In this document: one piece after another, positions 1 through 4,994 of the stretch | How the letters are laid out: every line of letters begins with the position of its first letter | How positions within the stretch are numbered: position 1 is the first letter of the stretch | Assembly: GCA_943359415.1 (NCBI GenBank) | Contig: CALRHQ010000053.1 | Span: 1-6,340, forward strand | From: Candidatus Peribacteria bacterium | Lineage (GTDB): Bacteria > Patescibacteriota > Gracilibacteria > UBA1369 > LOWO2-01-FULL-3 | Length of the DNA stretch: 6,340 bases | Direction: 5' to 3' | The notes under the pieces: generated by a model | Told to the model about the DNA's origin: nothing | What the model saw: only the letters and a program-made list of their open reading frames with translations | Database searches by the model: none | Position numbers and translations under genes: made by a program

Positions 1-3
1 GCA

Positions 4-114
4 ATGGAAAGGGAGTTAAATACCCTTTCGAGCTTAGGCTTCTTTTTTTCGTATTCGATCTTTTTCCTAAAACGAACGCAATGCGCTCTCAAGGATATTT
101 AACTCCCTTTCCAT
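4..114 (+). repeat. Large hairpin repeat, copy E1
   Basis: Bases 4-27 pair with 91-114: 19 perfect base pairs (4-22 with 96-114), one C-A mismatch (23/95), then 4 more pairs. The loop is 28-90, exactly 63 nt. It aligns without gaps to the loop of the copy at 2514-2620, with about 40 of 63 positions identical by hand count. The shared parts are the loop start (TCGRG.TTAGRCTTCT) and the loop end (AAAACGAACGYAAT...CTC, 69-90). A T-rich run (41-49) lies mid-loop, but only a weak 4-bp inner hairpin (GAGC/GCTT, 31-40) precedes it, so terminator function is doubtful here. Strand is set by the core reading on plus. It may follow a gene lying upstream of the window. Confidence 0.8.
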
Positions 115-123
115 CCATATTTA

Positions 124-190
124 CTTCTTTATCTGTGTGAAAAACGTAGACGCAATGCGCTCCTATGTGTATTCCAAAACTTCCACCTTT
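124..190 (+). repeat. Orphan right half of a hairpin repeat
   Basis: This stretch has the same order of parts as the right halves of the complete copies: a pyrimidine tract ending TTTATCT, then AAAACG, then ACGCAATGCGCTC (150-162, identical to 76-88). An arm-like GTGTATTCCAAAACT follows (167-181). That arm is the reverse complement, with one difference, of the left arm of the copy at 2514-2620 (AGTTTGGGAATACAC, 2519-2533). No complementary left arm exists in the 90 bases before it. It is either a decayed half copy or one interrupted by the copy at 4-114. The rest of this gene-free stretch (190-247) is pyrimidine-rich, with a few loose repeats of the type ATGAAATCT and no visible gene. Confidence 0.55.
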
Positions 191-247
191 CTTTTCATAT
201 TTCTTTTTATCAGAATGAAATCTGCGTGAAATAAAGTTCCATTTTTC

Positions 248-276
248 TTGATTTTCTGTATGAAATCTTTTATCCT
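248..276 (+). promoter_or_regulatory. Predicted sigma70-type promoter for the 307-1233 gene
   Basis: TTGATT (248-253) and TATCCT (271-276) are separated by exactly 17 bp. The predicted start near 283 gives a leader of about 24 nt. The leader has AAGG around 282-286, too far from the ATG to be a normal Shine-Dalgarno. This rests on motif match only, with a moderate -10. Confidence 0.45.
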
Positions 277-306
277 GTTTTTAAGGAATTTCCTCATTTC
301 TAAGTT

Positions 307-1233
307 ATGCGAAAATTTACGGTTTTCACCGTTATTCTTACTTTAATTGTTGTCGTTGTTTCAGCTCAGGTTGTAGCAAATCAATATTGGCCAAGTCTTG
401 AGCTAACTTCCCTCACTAACGAGAGTACAAATCCACTTCCAAATTCTATAAATCTTAGTGCAAATGTGCTTGGAGCTGACGCCGTACCAGGAGAGGTAGT
501 TGATAAAACACAGGATCCAGCTTCTACAACGCAACCAACTCCTACATCTGATGTTGGGCTTGATCCTTCGACTTTACCAGCTACTGAATTTGGCGATGGA
601 CTTGATGTTCCGACAAGCTCAAGCGATATAAACGGCTTGAATACTGTAGATTTGCCTGTTACCTCTGGCGAATTCAACGCTGTTACTTCAGGCAATTTAT
701 CAGAAAATTCTTCTGACGGAACGACTATTCCTTCTCCCCAGACTACTATTTCAGGAGATTCCAGTGATTTTGAAAGTAGCGAATTTAAACCTTCTATTTT
801 GAATGTTTATTTGAACCAAGATCAACTAAAAAGTGCCGGATTTACAAATACAACTCTAGACACGGAAGCTTTTGACGGATTTTTATATAAAACAATTTAT
901 GTTCAAGACTTGAAAGATCTTAAAATTTTCAAAAATGTTATCAAGTCTGCAGACTCCATATTGTGTAAAGTTTACATCATTGATGTTGGGCCAATGAATG
1001 CCCCAAATGAAGTGTACGAAACATTGAAAACACGTGGTTCGGAAGGCCTTGATATAGAGATAAATGAAACTAATTCCTTCGGAGACGGTTCTTTTTTCAT
1101 GAATGATTCTCGTCGCCAAAATGTTGCGTTTTTGACAGTGAGATTTGGCAATTTAATTTATGGTTTTTCTTACCCAAAAGAATACCACCCTCAAGTCCAA
1201 AATCTTATCAAACTTCTTGATATGGAGTTTTGA
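307..1233 (+). CDS. Secreted or membrane-anchored protein of unknown function
   Basis: A 308-residue protein I do not recognise. Residues 1-3 are basic (MRK) and 4-24 are a strongly hydrophobic helix (VILTLIVVVVSA), acting either as a membrane anchor or as a signal peptide. Possible signal peptidase I sites lie after Ala20 (V-S-A) or Ala24 (V-V-A). There is no lipobox. Residues about 29-160 are low complexity, rich in Ser, Thr, Pro, Asp and Asn, typical of an extended extracytoplasmic linker. Residues about 162-308 look like a folded alpha/beta domain with one Cys (220), hydrophobic strands (CKVYIIDV, AFLTVRFGNLIYGFSY) and a C-terminal helix ending LIKLLDMEF. The start is the first ATG after a predicted promoter and gives a complete export signal. 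No Shine-Dalgarno is seen. The gene ends directly at the rplK promoter. An envelope role is an inference from the architecture. Confidence 0.85.
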   Translation: MRKFTVFTVILTLIVVVVSAQVVANQYWPSLELTSLTNESTNPLPNSINLSANVLGADAVPGEVVDKTQDPASTTQPTPTSDVGLDPSTLPATEFGDGLDVPTSSSDINGLNTVDLPVTSGEFNAVTSGNLSENSSDGTTIPSPQTTISGDSSDFESSEFKPSILNVYLNQDQLKSAGFTNTTLDTEAFDGFLYKTIYVQDLKDLKIFKNVIKSADSILCKVYIIDVGPMNAPNEVYETLKTRGSEGLDIEINETNSFGDGSFFMNDSRRQNVAFLTVRFGNLIYGFSYPKEYHPQVQNLIKLLDMEF

Positions 1234-1261
1234 TTGACTTTTTATTAAAAAACCTTAAAAT
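1234..1261 (+). promoter_or_regulatory. Predicted promoter of rplK-rplA
   Basis: TTGACT (1234-1239, 5/6 to consensus) begins on the base after the upstream stop codon. TAAAAT (1256-1261, 5/6) follows after a 16-bp spacer. The expected start near 1268 leaves a leader of about 44 nt ending in an A/G-rich run (AAAGAAAGAAAA) before the rplK ATG. The match is good for an A/T-rich genome, where chance hits do occur. Confidence 0.6.
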
Positions 1262-1311
1262 ATGCCTACATTTACGCACTAGCTTCTTAAGTATTTTTTA
1301 AAGAAAGAAAA

Positions 1312-1737
1312 ATGGCAAAATCATTATTAACAATAATCAAGATACAGATCGCGGCTGGAAAAGCGACTCCAGCACCACCGGTTGGTACAGCTTTAGGACC
1401 TCATGGAGTAAACATTCAGCAATTTTGTACTGAATTCAATAATCAAACAAGAGAACTTGGAGATACTATTATTCCGGTTGAATTAAGCGTATTTGACGAT
1501 AGAAGTTTCACATTCATTCTAAAAAGCCCTCCGGCAGCGGTTCTTATCAAGAAAGCTGTGAAGGTTGCGAAAGGATCAGCTGTGCCTCACAAGGACAAAA
1601 TTGGTACGATAACACGTGCTCAGCTTGAAGAAATCGCTACGATCAAAATGGCTGATTTGAATGCAAATGACCTAGATGCAGCGGTAAAAATTATTGCTGG
1701 AACTGCAAGAAGCATGGGCGTAACAGTCCAGGGCTAA
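1312..1737 (+). CDS. rplK: 50S ribosomal protein L11
   Basis: L11 is part of the GTPase-associated centre of the large ribosomal subunit, where it binds 23S rRNA and takes part in factor-dependent GTP hydrolysis. The 141 residues match the normal family length. The N-terminal domain carries the hallmark AGKATPAPPVGTALGPHGVN (15-34) with its proline-rich segment. The C-terminal RNA-binding domain shows DRSFTFILKSPPAAVLIKKA (61-80), a KGS turn and the terminal AGTARSMGV. The start is the usual MAKS type, with A-rich rather than true Shine-Dalgarno sequence upstream. It leads a two-gene unit with rplA, 60 bp downstream. The usual secE-nusG pair is not visible upstream; a promoter and an unknown exported protein sit there instead. 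Confidence 0.97.
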   Translation: MAKSLLTIIKIQIAAGKATPAPPVGTALGPHGVNIQQFCTEFNNQTRELGDTIIPVELSVFDDRSFTFILKSPPAAVLIKKAVKVAKGSAVPHKDKIGTITRAQLEEIATIKMADLNANDLDAAVKIIAGTARSMGVTVQG

Positions 1738-1754
1738 ACAAATATATTTATTTC

Positions 1755-1782
1755 GTGGGAGCCATTACGGCGATAATACCAC
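1755..1782 (+). promoter_or_regulatory. Putative L1-binding hairpin in the rplK-rplA mRNA
   Basis: The gap between rplK and rplA folds into a two-part stem. GTGG (1755-1758) pairs with CCAC (1779-1782). GCC (1761-1763) pairs with GGC (1769-1771) around loop ATTAC. An asymmetric internal loop (GA versus GATAATA) separates the two stems. Two short stems split by an asymmetric A/G-rich loop is the general form of the L1 site on 23S rRNA and of its mRNA mimics, through which free L1 represses its own operon. It ends 15 nt before the rplA ATG, so bound L1 could block initiation. The fold is seen; the L1 role is inferred from position and shape. Confidence 0.55.
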
Positions 1783-1797
1783 TTAACTATAAACAAG

Positions 1798-2499
1798 ATG
1801 AAAAAATACGGTAAAAAATATGTCGAAGCTAAAAAGCTTGTAGACAAAGAGGCTTATCCGATGGATGAAGCTCTCGCTTTGTTGAAGAAAACTTCTGTAA
1901 CAAAGTTTGATGGAAGTTGTGAAATTCACATGAAACTTGGTCTTGACCCTACACAGGCTGACCAGAATCTACGTACAACTGTTGTTCTTCCAGAAGGAAC
2001 TGGAAAAGAAGTTACTGTTGTTGCCTTCGTTGGTGATGACAAAGTAAAAGAAGCTATGGCTGCCGGCGCTCTTATGGCTGGAACAGCTGATCTTATACAG
2101 AAAATTGAAGGAGGATGGACTGATTTTGATGTTGCTGTTGCAACTCCAGACCAAATGAAGGATCTTTCAAAAGTCGCAAAAATACTTGGACAAAAGAGAC
2201 TTATGCCAAATCCAAAAAGTGGAACTGTTGCCCCTGATGTCACAAAAATGATCGCTGATATCAAAAAAGGTAAAGTTGAACTTCGTGTTGATAAAGAAGC
2301 TAACCTACACAATATTTTTGGAAAAATTTCTTTTGATGATGCAAAATTAAAGAATAATCTTAAGGCTCTTGTAAAAGCTGTGATTGATGCAAAGCCTGCA
2401 AGTGTTAAAGGAACTTATATCGAAACAATGACACTTGCTTCTACAATGGGGCCTGGTGTTCCATTGGAGGTGAATAGCGTTGTTTCTGAAAGCAAATAA
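1798..2499 (+). CDS. rplA: 50S ribosomal protein L1
   Basis: L1 forms the mobile stalk at the ribosomal E site and, in many bacteria, represses its own operon by binding mRNA. The 233 residues are full family length. Visible signatures are the lysine-rich N-terminus, the QNLRTTVVLPEGTGK region (56-70), the highly conserved RLMPNPKSGTVAPDV (138-152) and the C-terminal GTYIETMTLASTMGPGV that closes the RNA-binding domain I. The ATG follows ACAAG with no clear Shine-Dalgarno, and a putative L1-binding hairpin lies just upstream. The last five sense codons and the first base of the stop codon form one arm of a 16-bp inverted repeat with sequence 138 bp downstream. An intrinsic terminator follows at 2538-2572. 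Confidence 0.97.
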   Translation: MKKYGKKYVEAKKLVDKEAYPMDEALALLKKTSVTKFDGSCEIHMKLGLDPTQADQNLRTTVVLPEGTGKEVTVVAFVGDDKVKEAMAAGALMAGTADLIQKIEGGWTDFDVAVATPDQMKDLSKVAKILGQKRLMPNPKSGTVAPDVTKMIADIKKGKVELRVDKEANLHNIFGKISFDDAKLKNNLKALVKAVIDAKPASVKGTYIETMTLASTMGPGVPLEVNSVVSESK

Positions 2500-2513
2500 T
2501 CATTGCTTGAGTC

Positions 2514-2620
2514 AGGTTAGTTTGGGAATACACTTTCGGGATTAGACTTCTAAAGTCTAATCCCTTTCTTTTATCTAAAACGAACGTAATAATCCCTCAA
2601 ATATATTCCCAAACTAACCT
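2514..2620 (+). repeat. Large hairpin repeat, copy E2
   Basis: 2514-2535 pairs with 2599-2620: 17 perfect pairs (2514-2530 with 2604-2620), then two C-A mismatches (2531/2603, 2533/2601) among further pairs. The loop, 2536-2598, is exactly 63 nt. Its start TCGGGATTAGACTTCT and end AAAACGAACGTAAT...CTC align gaplessly with copy E1, whereas the arms are different sequences that nonetheless pair. Inside the loop is a perfect 12-bp hairpin followed by T-rich sequence, an intrinsic terminator. It lies 14 bp downstream of rplA. Confidence 0.85.
2538..2572 (+). terminator. Intrinsic terminator of rplK-rplA
   Basis: GGGATTAGACTT (2538-2549) is perfectly complementary to AAGTCTAATCCC (2553-2564) around the 3-nt loop CTA. 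TTTCTTTT follows immediately (2565-2572). This is a textbook Rho-independent terminator in the plus direction, 38 bp after the rplA stop, nested within hairpin repeat E2. Confidence 0.85.
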
Positions 2621-2666
2621 AAGCTCCAAATAAAATTTGCTTTCAGAAACTACCGTGTTGATTATT

Positions 2667-2779
2667 GGGAAGAGATGGAATAAATGATTCTAAAGAAATG
2701 ATTGCGGTACTCTTAATCTAACTAAAAGGCTTTAGCGAAAACAGCACATTTCGTAGAATTATTTATTCCATCTCTTCCC
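2667..2779 (-). repeat. Large hairpin repeat, copy E3
   Basis: 2667-2691 pairs with 2755-2779: 19 perfect pairs, one G-T (2686/2760), then 5 more. The loop 2692-2754 is again exactly 63 nt. Loop sequence is much diverged from E1 and E2. Read on minus it keeps CGCAAT at almost the same loop position (49 versus 50 in E1) followed by TCT and AGAAT, and the loop starts ACGA against TCGA/TCGG. Orientation is therefore minus with moderate certainty, placing it 5 bp after the stop codon of the minus-strand DUF1385 gene, just as E2 follows rplA. No T-tract terminator is evident inside it. Confidence 0.75.
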
Positions 2780-2784
2780 TACAA

Positions 2785-3816
2785 CTATGCAGCATTTTCG
2801 ATTTCCAGTGCCTCTTTCAGGGATTTTAGACCTACTTCGAGTTGGGAATCGGTTGGGTCTTTTGTTGTGATGCGTTGAAGTGCCAGCCCCGGAGCTACGA
2901 ATGGATTGATCCATTTGCTTTCTCTATATTTTGCGCTGAATTTCAAAAATTCATATGCAAGCCCGGCAATCAAAGGAAGTGCCATGACTCTTAATCCCAA
3001 GTTCTGCCAGAAGATTTCTTGTTTTGGTACAAACATGTAAACCAAAATGCTCAAAACAAAAACTATTAAAATGAAACTTGTTCCACAACGTGGGTGAAAT
3101 CTTGATTGAGGTTTTGCATTGTGGACGGTTAACTCTAAATGTTTTTCGTAAGTAAAAATACTTTTGTGCTCTGCACCGTGGTATTCAAAAATTCTTCTGA
3201 AACTTGGTATGAATGAAAGGATATAAATGTAGGCCAAGAAAATAGAAAGTTTTAAAACTCCATCTATAAAATTGAAAACGATATAATTGTCATGAATATA
3301 TGGAAATTGTGCATCCAAAAGTGTGGTTAGCCAAAGTGGAATAAACTTGAACATAAAGACACTTACGGACAAGGCAAGTACTATTGAAAATGCAAACATT
3401 CCGGTTTCGAAAATTTTCGTCAAAGTTGATTTTTTTTCTTCACTTAATTCCGAATTTTTCTCAAGATTTTCTTTTTTTGCCTTAATCTCGTCCTCTTCTT
3501 CCACCGCTTCATTTGCAGAAAAATTTATTGCCGTCATTCCTATTCCCATCATTTCGATAAGTCCTACTACTCCCCTAACGATAGGAATATTTAGAAATTT
3601 ATATTTATGAATTATTGATTTATGTTTTTTCGCATGAACTTTTATCGAGTTGTCTTGTTTTCTTACTGCAATCACAACTGAATTTGGCGAGCGCATCATC
3701 ACGCCCTCAATCACCGCCTGACCTCCGACAGCAAAATCTATATCATCTTTTGTAGTAAGAATAAAATTTGTTGTAAAATAGAAAATTTTCTTTAGTTCAT
3801 GCAGAATTTTTGTCAT
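2785..3816 (-). CDS. yqhQ: DUF1385 family membrane protein (YqhQ-like)
   Basis: A 343-residue integral membrane protein of the conserved DUF1385/YqhQ family, often described as a putative metal-dependent enzyme; its biochemical role is not settled. Signatures are GGQAVIEGVMMRSP (31-44), EYHGAEHK (211-218) and HPRCGTSF (241-248), whose His, Glu and Cys residues could bind metal. Hydrophobic segments lie at about 140-166, 183-206, 248-264 and 272-288. A highly charged Glu/Lys segment (about 103-133) sits before the first. I chose ATG 3816. An in-frame ATG at 3876 would add 20 residues, leave 3 bp to the divergent dut and use up the promoter region, and the added residues do not look like the family. 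The gene ends TAG, 5 bp before hairpin repeat E3, and converges on rplA. Confidence 0.9.
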   Translation of the reverse strand: MTKILHELKKIFYFTTNFILTTKDDIDFAVGGQAVIEGVMMRSPNSVVIAVRKQDNSIKVHAKKHKSIIHKYKFLNIPIVRGVVGLIEMMGIGMTAINFSANEAVEEEDEIKAKKENLEKNSELSEEKKSTLTKIFETGMFAFSIVLALSVSVFMFKFIPLWLTTLLDAQFPYIHDNYIVFNFIDGVLKLSIFLAYIYILSFIPSFRRIFEYHGAEHKSIFTYEKHLELTVHNAKPQSRFHPRCGTSFILIVFVLSILVYMFVPKQEIFWQNLGLRVMALPLIAGLAYEFLKFSAKYRESKWINPFVAPGLALQRITTKDPTDSQLEVGLKSLKEALEIENAA

Positions 3817-3879
3817 CGATTTTTTGTTATGTGCAATGTATAATTTACACGATAAAATGCTATAAATGAAGACCAAGTT
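3817..3879. promoter_or_regulatory. Divergent promoter region, yqhQ / dut
   Basis: A 63-bp A/T-rich gap between divergent genes. For dut, TGCTATAAA (3858-3866) is an extended -10 about 13 bp before the ATG, implying a very short leader; no good -35 is seen. On the minus strand TTTATA (3866-3861) lies 17 bp from TTATAC (3843-3838), a weak pair for yqhQ. A second TATAAT (3839-3844, plus) lacks a -35. Promoter presence is required by the layout; the exact boxes are tentative. Confidence 0.45.
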
Positions 3880-4320
3880 ATGAAAGTTCGAATCAAACGT
3901 ATAGACAAAACTCTACCACTTCCAATGTATGAAACAGACGGAGCTGTCGGTTTTGATATTCTTGCGCGTGAAGATGTGATAGTGAATCCTAAAGAAATGG
4001 CTATGGTCCCGTCAAATCTCATCGTTGAGGTTCCTGAAAAATACATGCTTGTGGTTGCGTCCAGAAGTTCTGCACCTTCGAAAAAAGGTATCAGTCCCCC
4101 ACATGGTTTTGGAATTATCGATCATGATTATTGCGGAGAAAAAGACGAAATCAAAGTTTTGGTTTATAATTTTCGTGATGTGCCAGCAGAAATCAAACGC
4201 GGGGAAAAAATCGCACAAGGAGTTTTTGTAAGAATCGACAAATTTGAATGGCAAGAAAGCGATGAAATTTTCAAAGAAAGTCGTGGTGGTTTTGGAAGTA
4301 CTGGTGGCTATGGGCAATGA
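3880..4320 (+). CDS. dut: dUTP diphosphatase (dUTPase)
   Basis: Hydrolyses dUTP to dUMP and pyrophosphate, keeping uracil out of DNA and feeding dTMP synthesis; trimeric family, cytoplasmic. The 146 residues carry all five motifs in order: motif 1 TDGAVGFDIL (19-28), motif 2 RSSAPSKKG (62-70), motif 3 GIIDHDYCGE (78-87) with catalytic-type Asp81, motif 4 RGEKIAQ (107-113), and motif 5 RGGFGSTG (135-142), the flexible C-terminal arm. Where E. coli-type enzymes have Asn six residues before the catalytic Asp, this one has PPHG (73-76), a form I associate with CPR and phage dUTPases. The start is preceded by AAGTT and lacks a Shine-Dalgarno. It heads a likely operon with the kinase 27 bp downstream. 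Confidence 0.95.
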   Translation: MKVRIKRIDKTLPLPMYETDGAVGFDILAREDVIVNPKEMAMVPSNLIVEVPEKYMLVVASRSSAPSKKGISPPHGFGIIDHDYCGEKDEIKVLVYNFRDVPAEIKRGEKIAQGVFVRIDKFEWQESDEIFKESRGGFGSTGGYGQ

Positions 4321-4347
4321 TTAATGACTGAATAAATTATTTATACT

Positions 4348-4932
4348 ATGAAAGGAAAGTTAATCACAATTTACGGAATCAATAACATCGGAAAAAGTAC
4401 TCATGCGAAACTTTTAGTTGAGCGTTTGGAAAAGGAAGGGCGAAAAGTTTTTTATGTGAAATATCCGATTTATGATTTGTCCCCTACCGGACCATTTTTG
4501 AATGATGTTCTGCGCGGCGGTTCACAAAAAATTTCCGAAGATGAGCTTCAGCTTTGGTTTGTCTTGAATCGTTACCAATATGAACCTGAGATTCTTCGAC
4601 TTCTTGATGAAGGATACATCATAATTGCAGAAGATTATATCGGCACAGGAATCGCTTGGGGAACAGCGAAAGGGCTTACGACTGAATGGCTTGAAGAGAT
4701 GAATAAATATTTGATTAAGGAAGATTTTGCGATAATGCTTGAAGGAAAACGCGATAAAAAATCTAGAGAAAAGAAGCATGTGCACGAAACGAATGATGTG
4801 TTGATTGAAAAGTGTGAAAAAGTTCTAGTTGGTCTTGCGGAAAAGTATGGATGGAAAAAAATTCAAGTACAAAAAGGAATCCCTGAAACTGCAGATCTTA
4901 TATATAACTGTATTGACGATTACCTTCGGTAA
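4348..4932 (+). CDS. tmk: Thymidylate kinase-like P-loop kinase
   Basis: Probably phosphorylates dTMP to dTDP with ATP. The 194 residues fit the family (about 200). Visible are the P-loop GINNIGKST (10-18), YPIYD (39-43) where dTMP kinases have FPRY/YPxY, Arg75 in LNRYQ at the place of the usual ADR, and a lysine/arginine-rich lid (KRDKKSREKK, 134-143). The DRY-like motif is changed to EDY (95-97), followed by TGIAWG (100-105) where the family has SxxAYQG. The lid also lacks the usual DRxE, with HVHE in its place (144-147). It is thus a divergent member and could accept another nucleotide. The neighbour dut, which makes the dTMP precursor dUMP, supports the dTMP assignment. No thymidylate synthase gene is in view. 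Its end overlaps the folD promoter. Confidence 0.82.
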   Translation: MKGKLITIYGINNIGKSTHAKLLVERLEKEGRKVFYVKYPIYDLSPTGPFLNDVLRGGSQKISEDELQLWFVLNRYQYEPEILRLLDEGYIIIAEDYIGTGIAWGTAKGLTTEWLEEMNKYLIKEDFAIMLEGKRDKKSREKKHVHETNDVLIEKCEKVLVGLAEKYGWKKIQVQKGIPETADLIYNCIDDYLR

Positions 4933-4941
4933 AGATATTAT
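4913..4941 (+). promoter_or_regulatory. Predicted promoter of folD-purF
   Basis: TTGACG (4913-4918, 5/6) and TATTAT (4936-4941, 5/6) are separated by exactly 17 bp, overlapping the tmk stop codon (4930-4932). The expected start (about 4947-4949) coincides with the first base of the 4948-4971 hairpin, so the transcript would begin with a 5' stem-loop. This is the strongest promoter match in the window besides that of rplK. Confidence 0.6.
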
Positions 4942-4947
4942 GAAATA

Positions 4948-4986
4948 GCTTTAGAGAAATGTCTCTGAAGCCATTTATTTTTTATT
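4948..4986 (+). terminator. Hairpin with T-tract after tmk: terminator and/or 5' stem-loop of folD mRNA
   Basis: GCTTTAGAGA (4948-4957) pairs with TCTCTGAAGC (4962-4971) in 10 pairs including one T-G, around loop AATG. ATT-rich sequence with TTTTTT follows (4974-4986). This fits an intrinsic terminator for dut-tmk. It also sits between the predicted folD start site and the folD ATG at 4995, so folD transcripts would carry it at their 5' end. An upstream in-frame ATG (4959-4961) straddles the end of the loop (4961 is its last base), which argues against that codon starting folD. Confidence 0.65.
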
Positions 4987-4994
4987 CAAAAATT

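Larger units (their letters stand above)
2482..2650. repeat. 16-bp inverted repeat enclosing hairpin copy E2
   Basis: GTTTCTGAAAGCAAAT (2482-2497, last rplA codons plus the first base of its stop) is the perfect reverse complement of 2635-2650. Read on the minus strand, the downstream copy continues with a related triplet pattern (ACG GTA GTT TCT GAA AGC AAA) against rplA's AGC GTT GTT TCT GAA AGC AAA. This suggests an inverted copy of the rplA end. The repeat encloses the 2514-2620 hairpin, so the whole 169 bp is one imperfect nested palindrome. Confidence 0.75.

Noticed and set aside
4..114. Retron-type msr/msd RNA
   Set aside because: The inverted arms resemble a1/a2, but no reverse transcriptase lies nearby and several copies occur in one window.
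381..695. Minus-strand open frame inside the 307-1233 gene
   Set aside because: It is composition-driven: the mirror of a Ser/Thr/Pro-rich linker, with no recognisable domain or promoter.
1926..2312. Minus-strand open frames opposite rplA
   Set aside because: They are shadows of a strongly conserved ribosomal protein gene; their translations are low-quality Ser/Phe-rich sequence.
4..2779. Integron attC sites or CRISPR repeats as explanation of the hairpins
   Set aside because: attC sites keep conserved outer boxes (RYYYAAC/GTTRRRY) and vary in the middle, the opposite of what is seen; there is no regular spacer array for CRISPR.
3817..3876. N-terminal extension of the DUF1385 gene starting at ATG 3876
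   Set aside because: It would leave only 3 bp to divergent dut, cover the needed promoter region and add 20 residues without family likeness; ATG 3816 fits better.
307..4320. Alternative genetic code (UGA as Gly)
   Set aside because: TGA ends the 307-1233 gene and dut at natural protein ends, and no in-frame TGA occurs in the conserved genes.
4342..4347. TATACT as -10 of a separate tmk promoter
   Set aside because: It abuts the ATG, so transcription would start inside the gene, and no -35 is present; dut-tmk co-transcription is simpler.
4959..4994. folD starting at ATG 4959
   Set aside because: That ATG straddles the loop and right arm of a terminator-like hairpin, and the extra 12 residues are not part of the usual FolD start; ATG 4995 gives a standard N-terminus.
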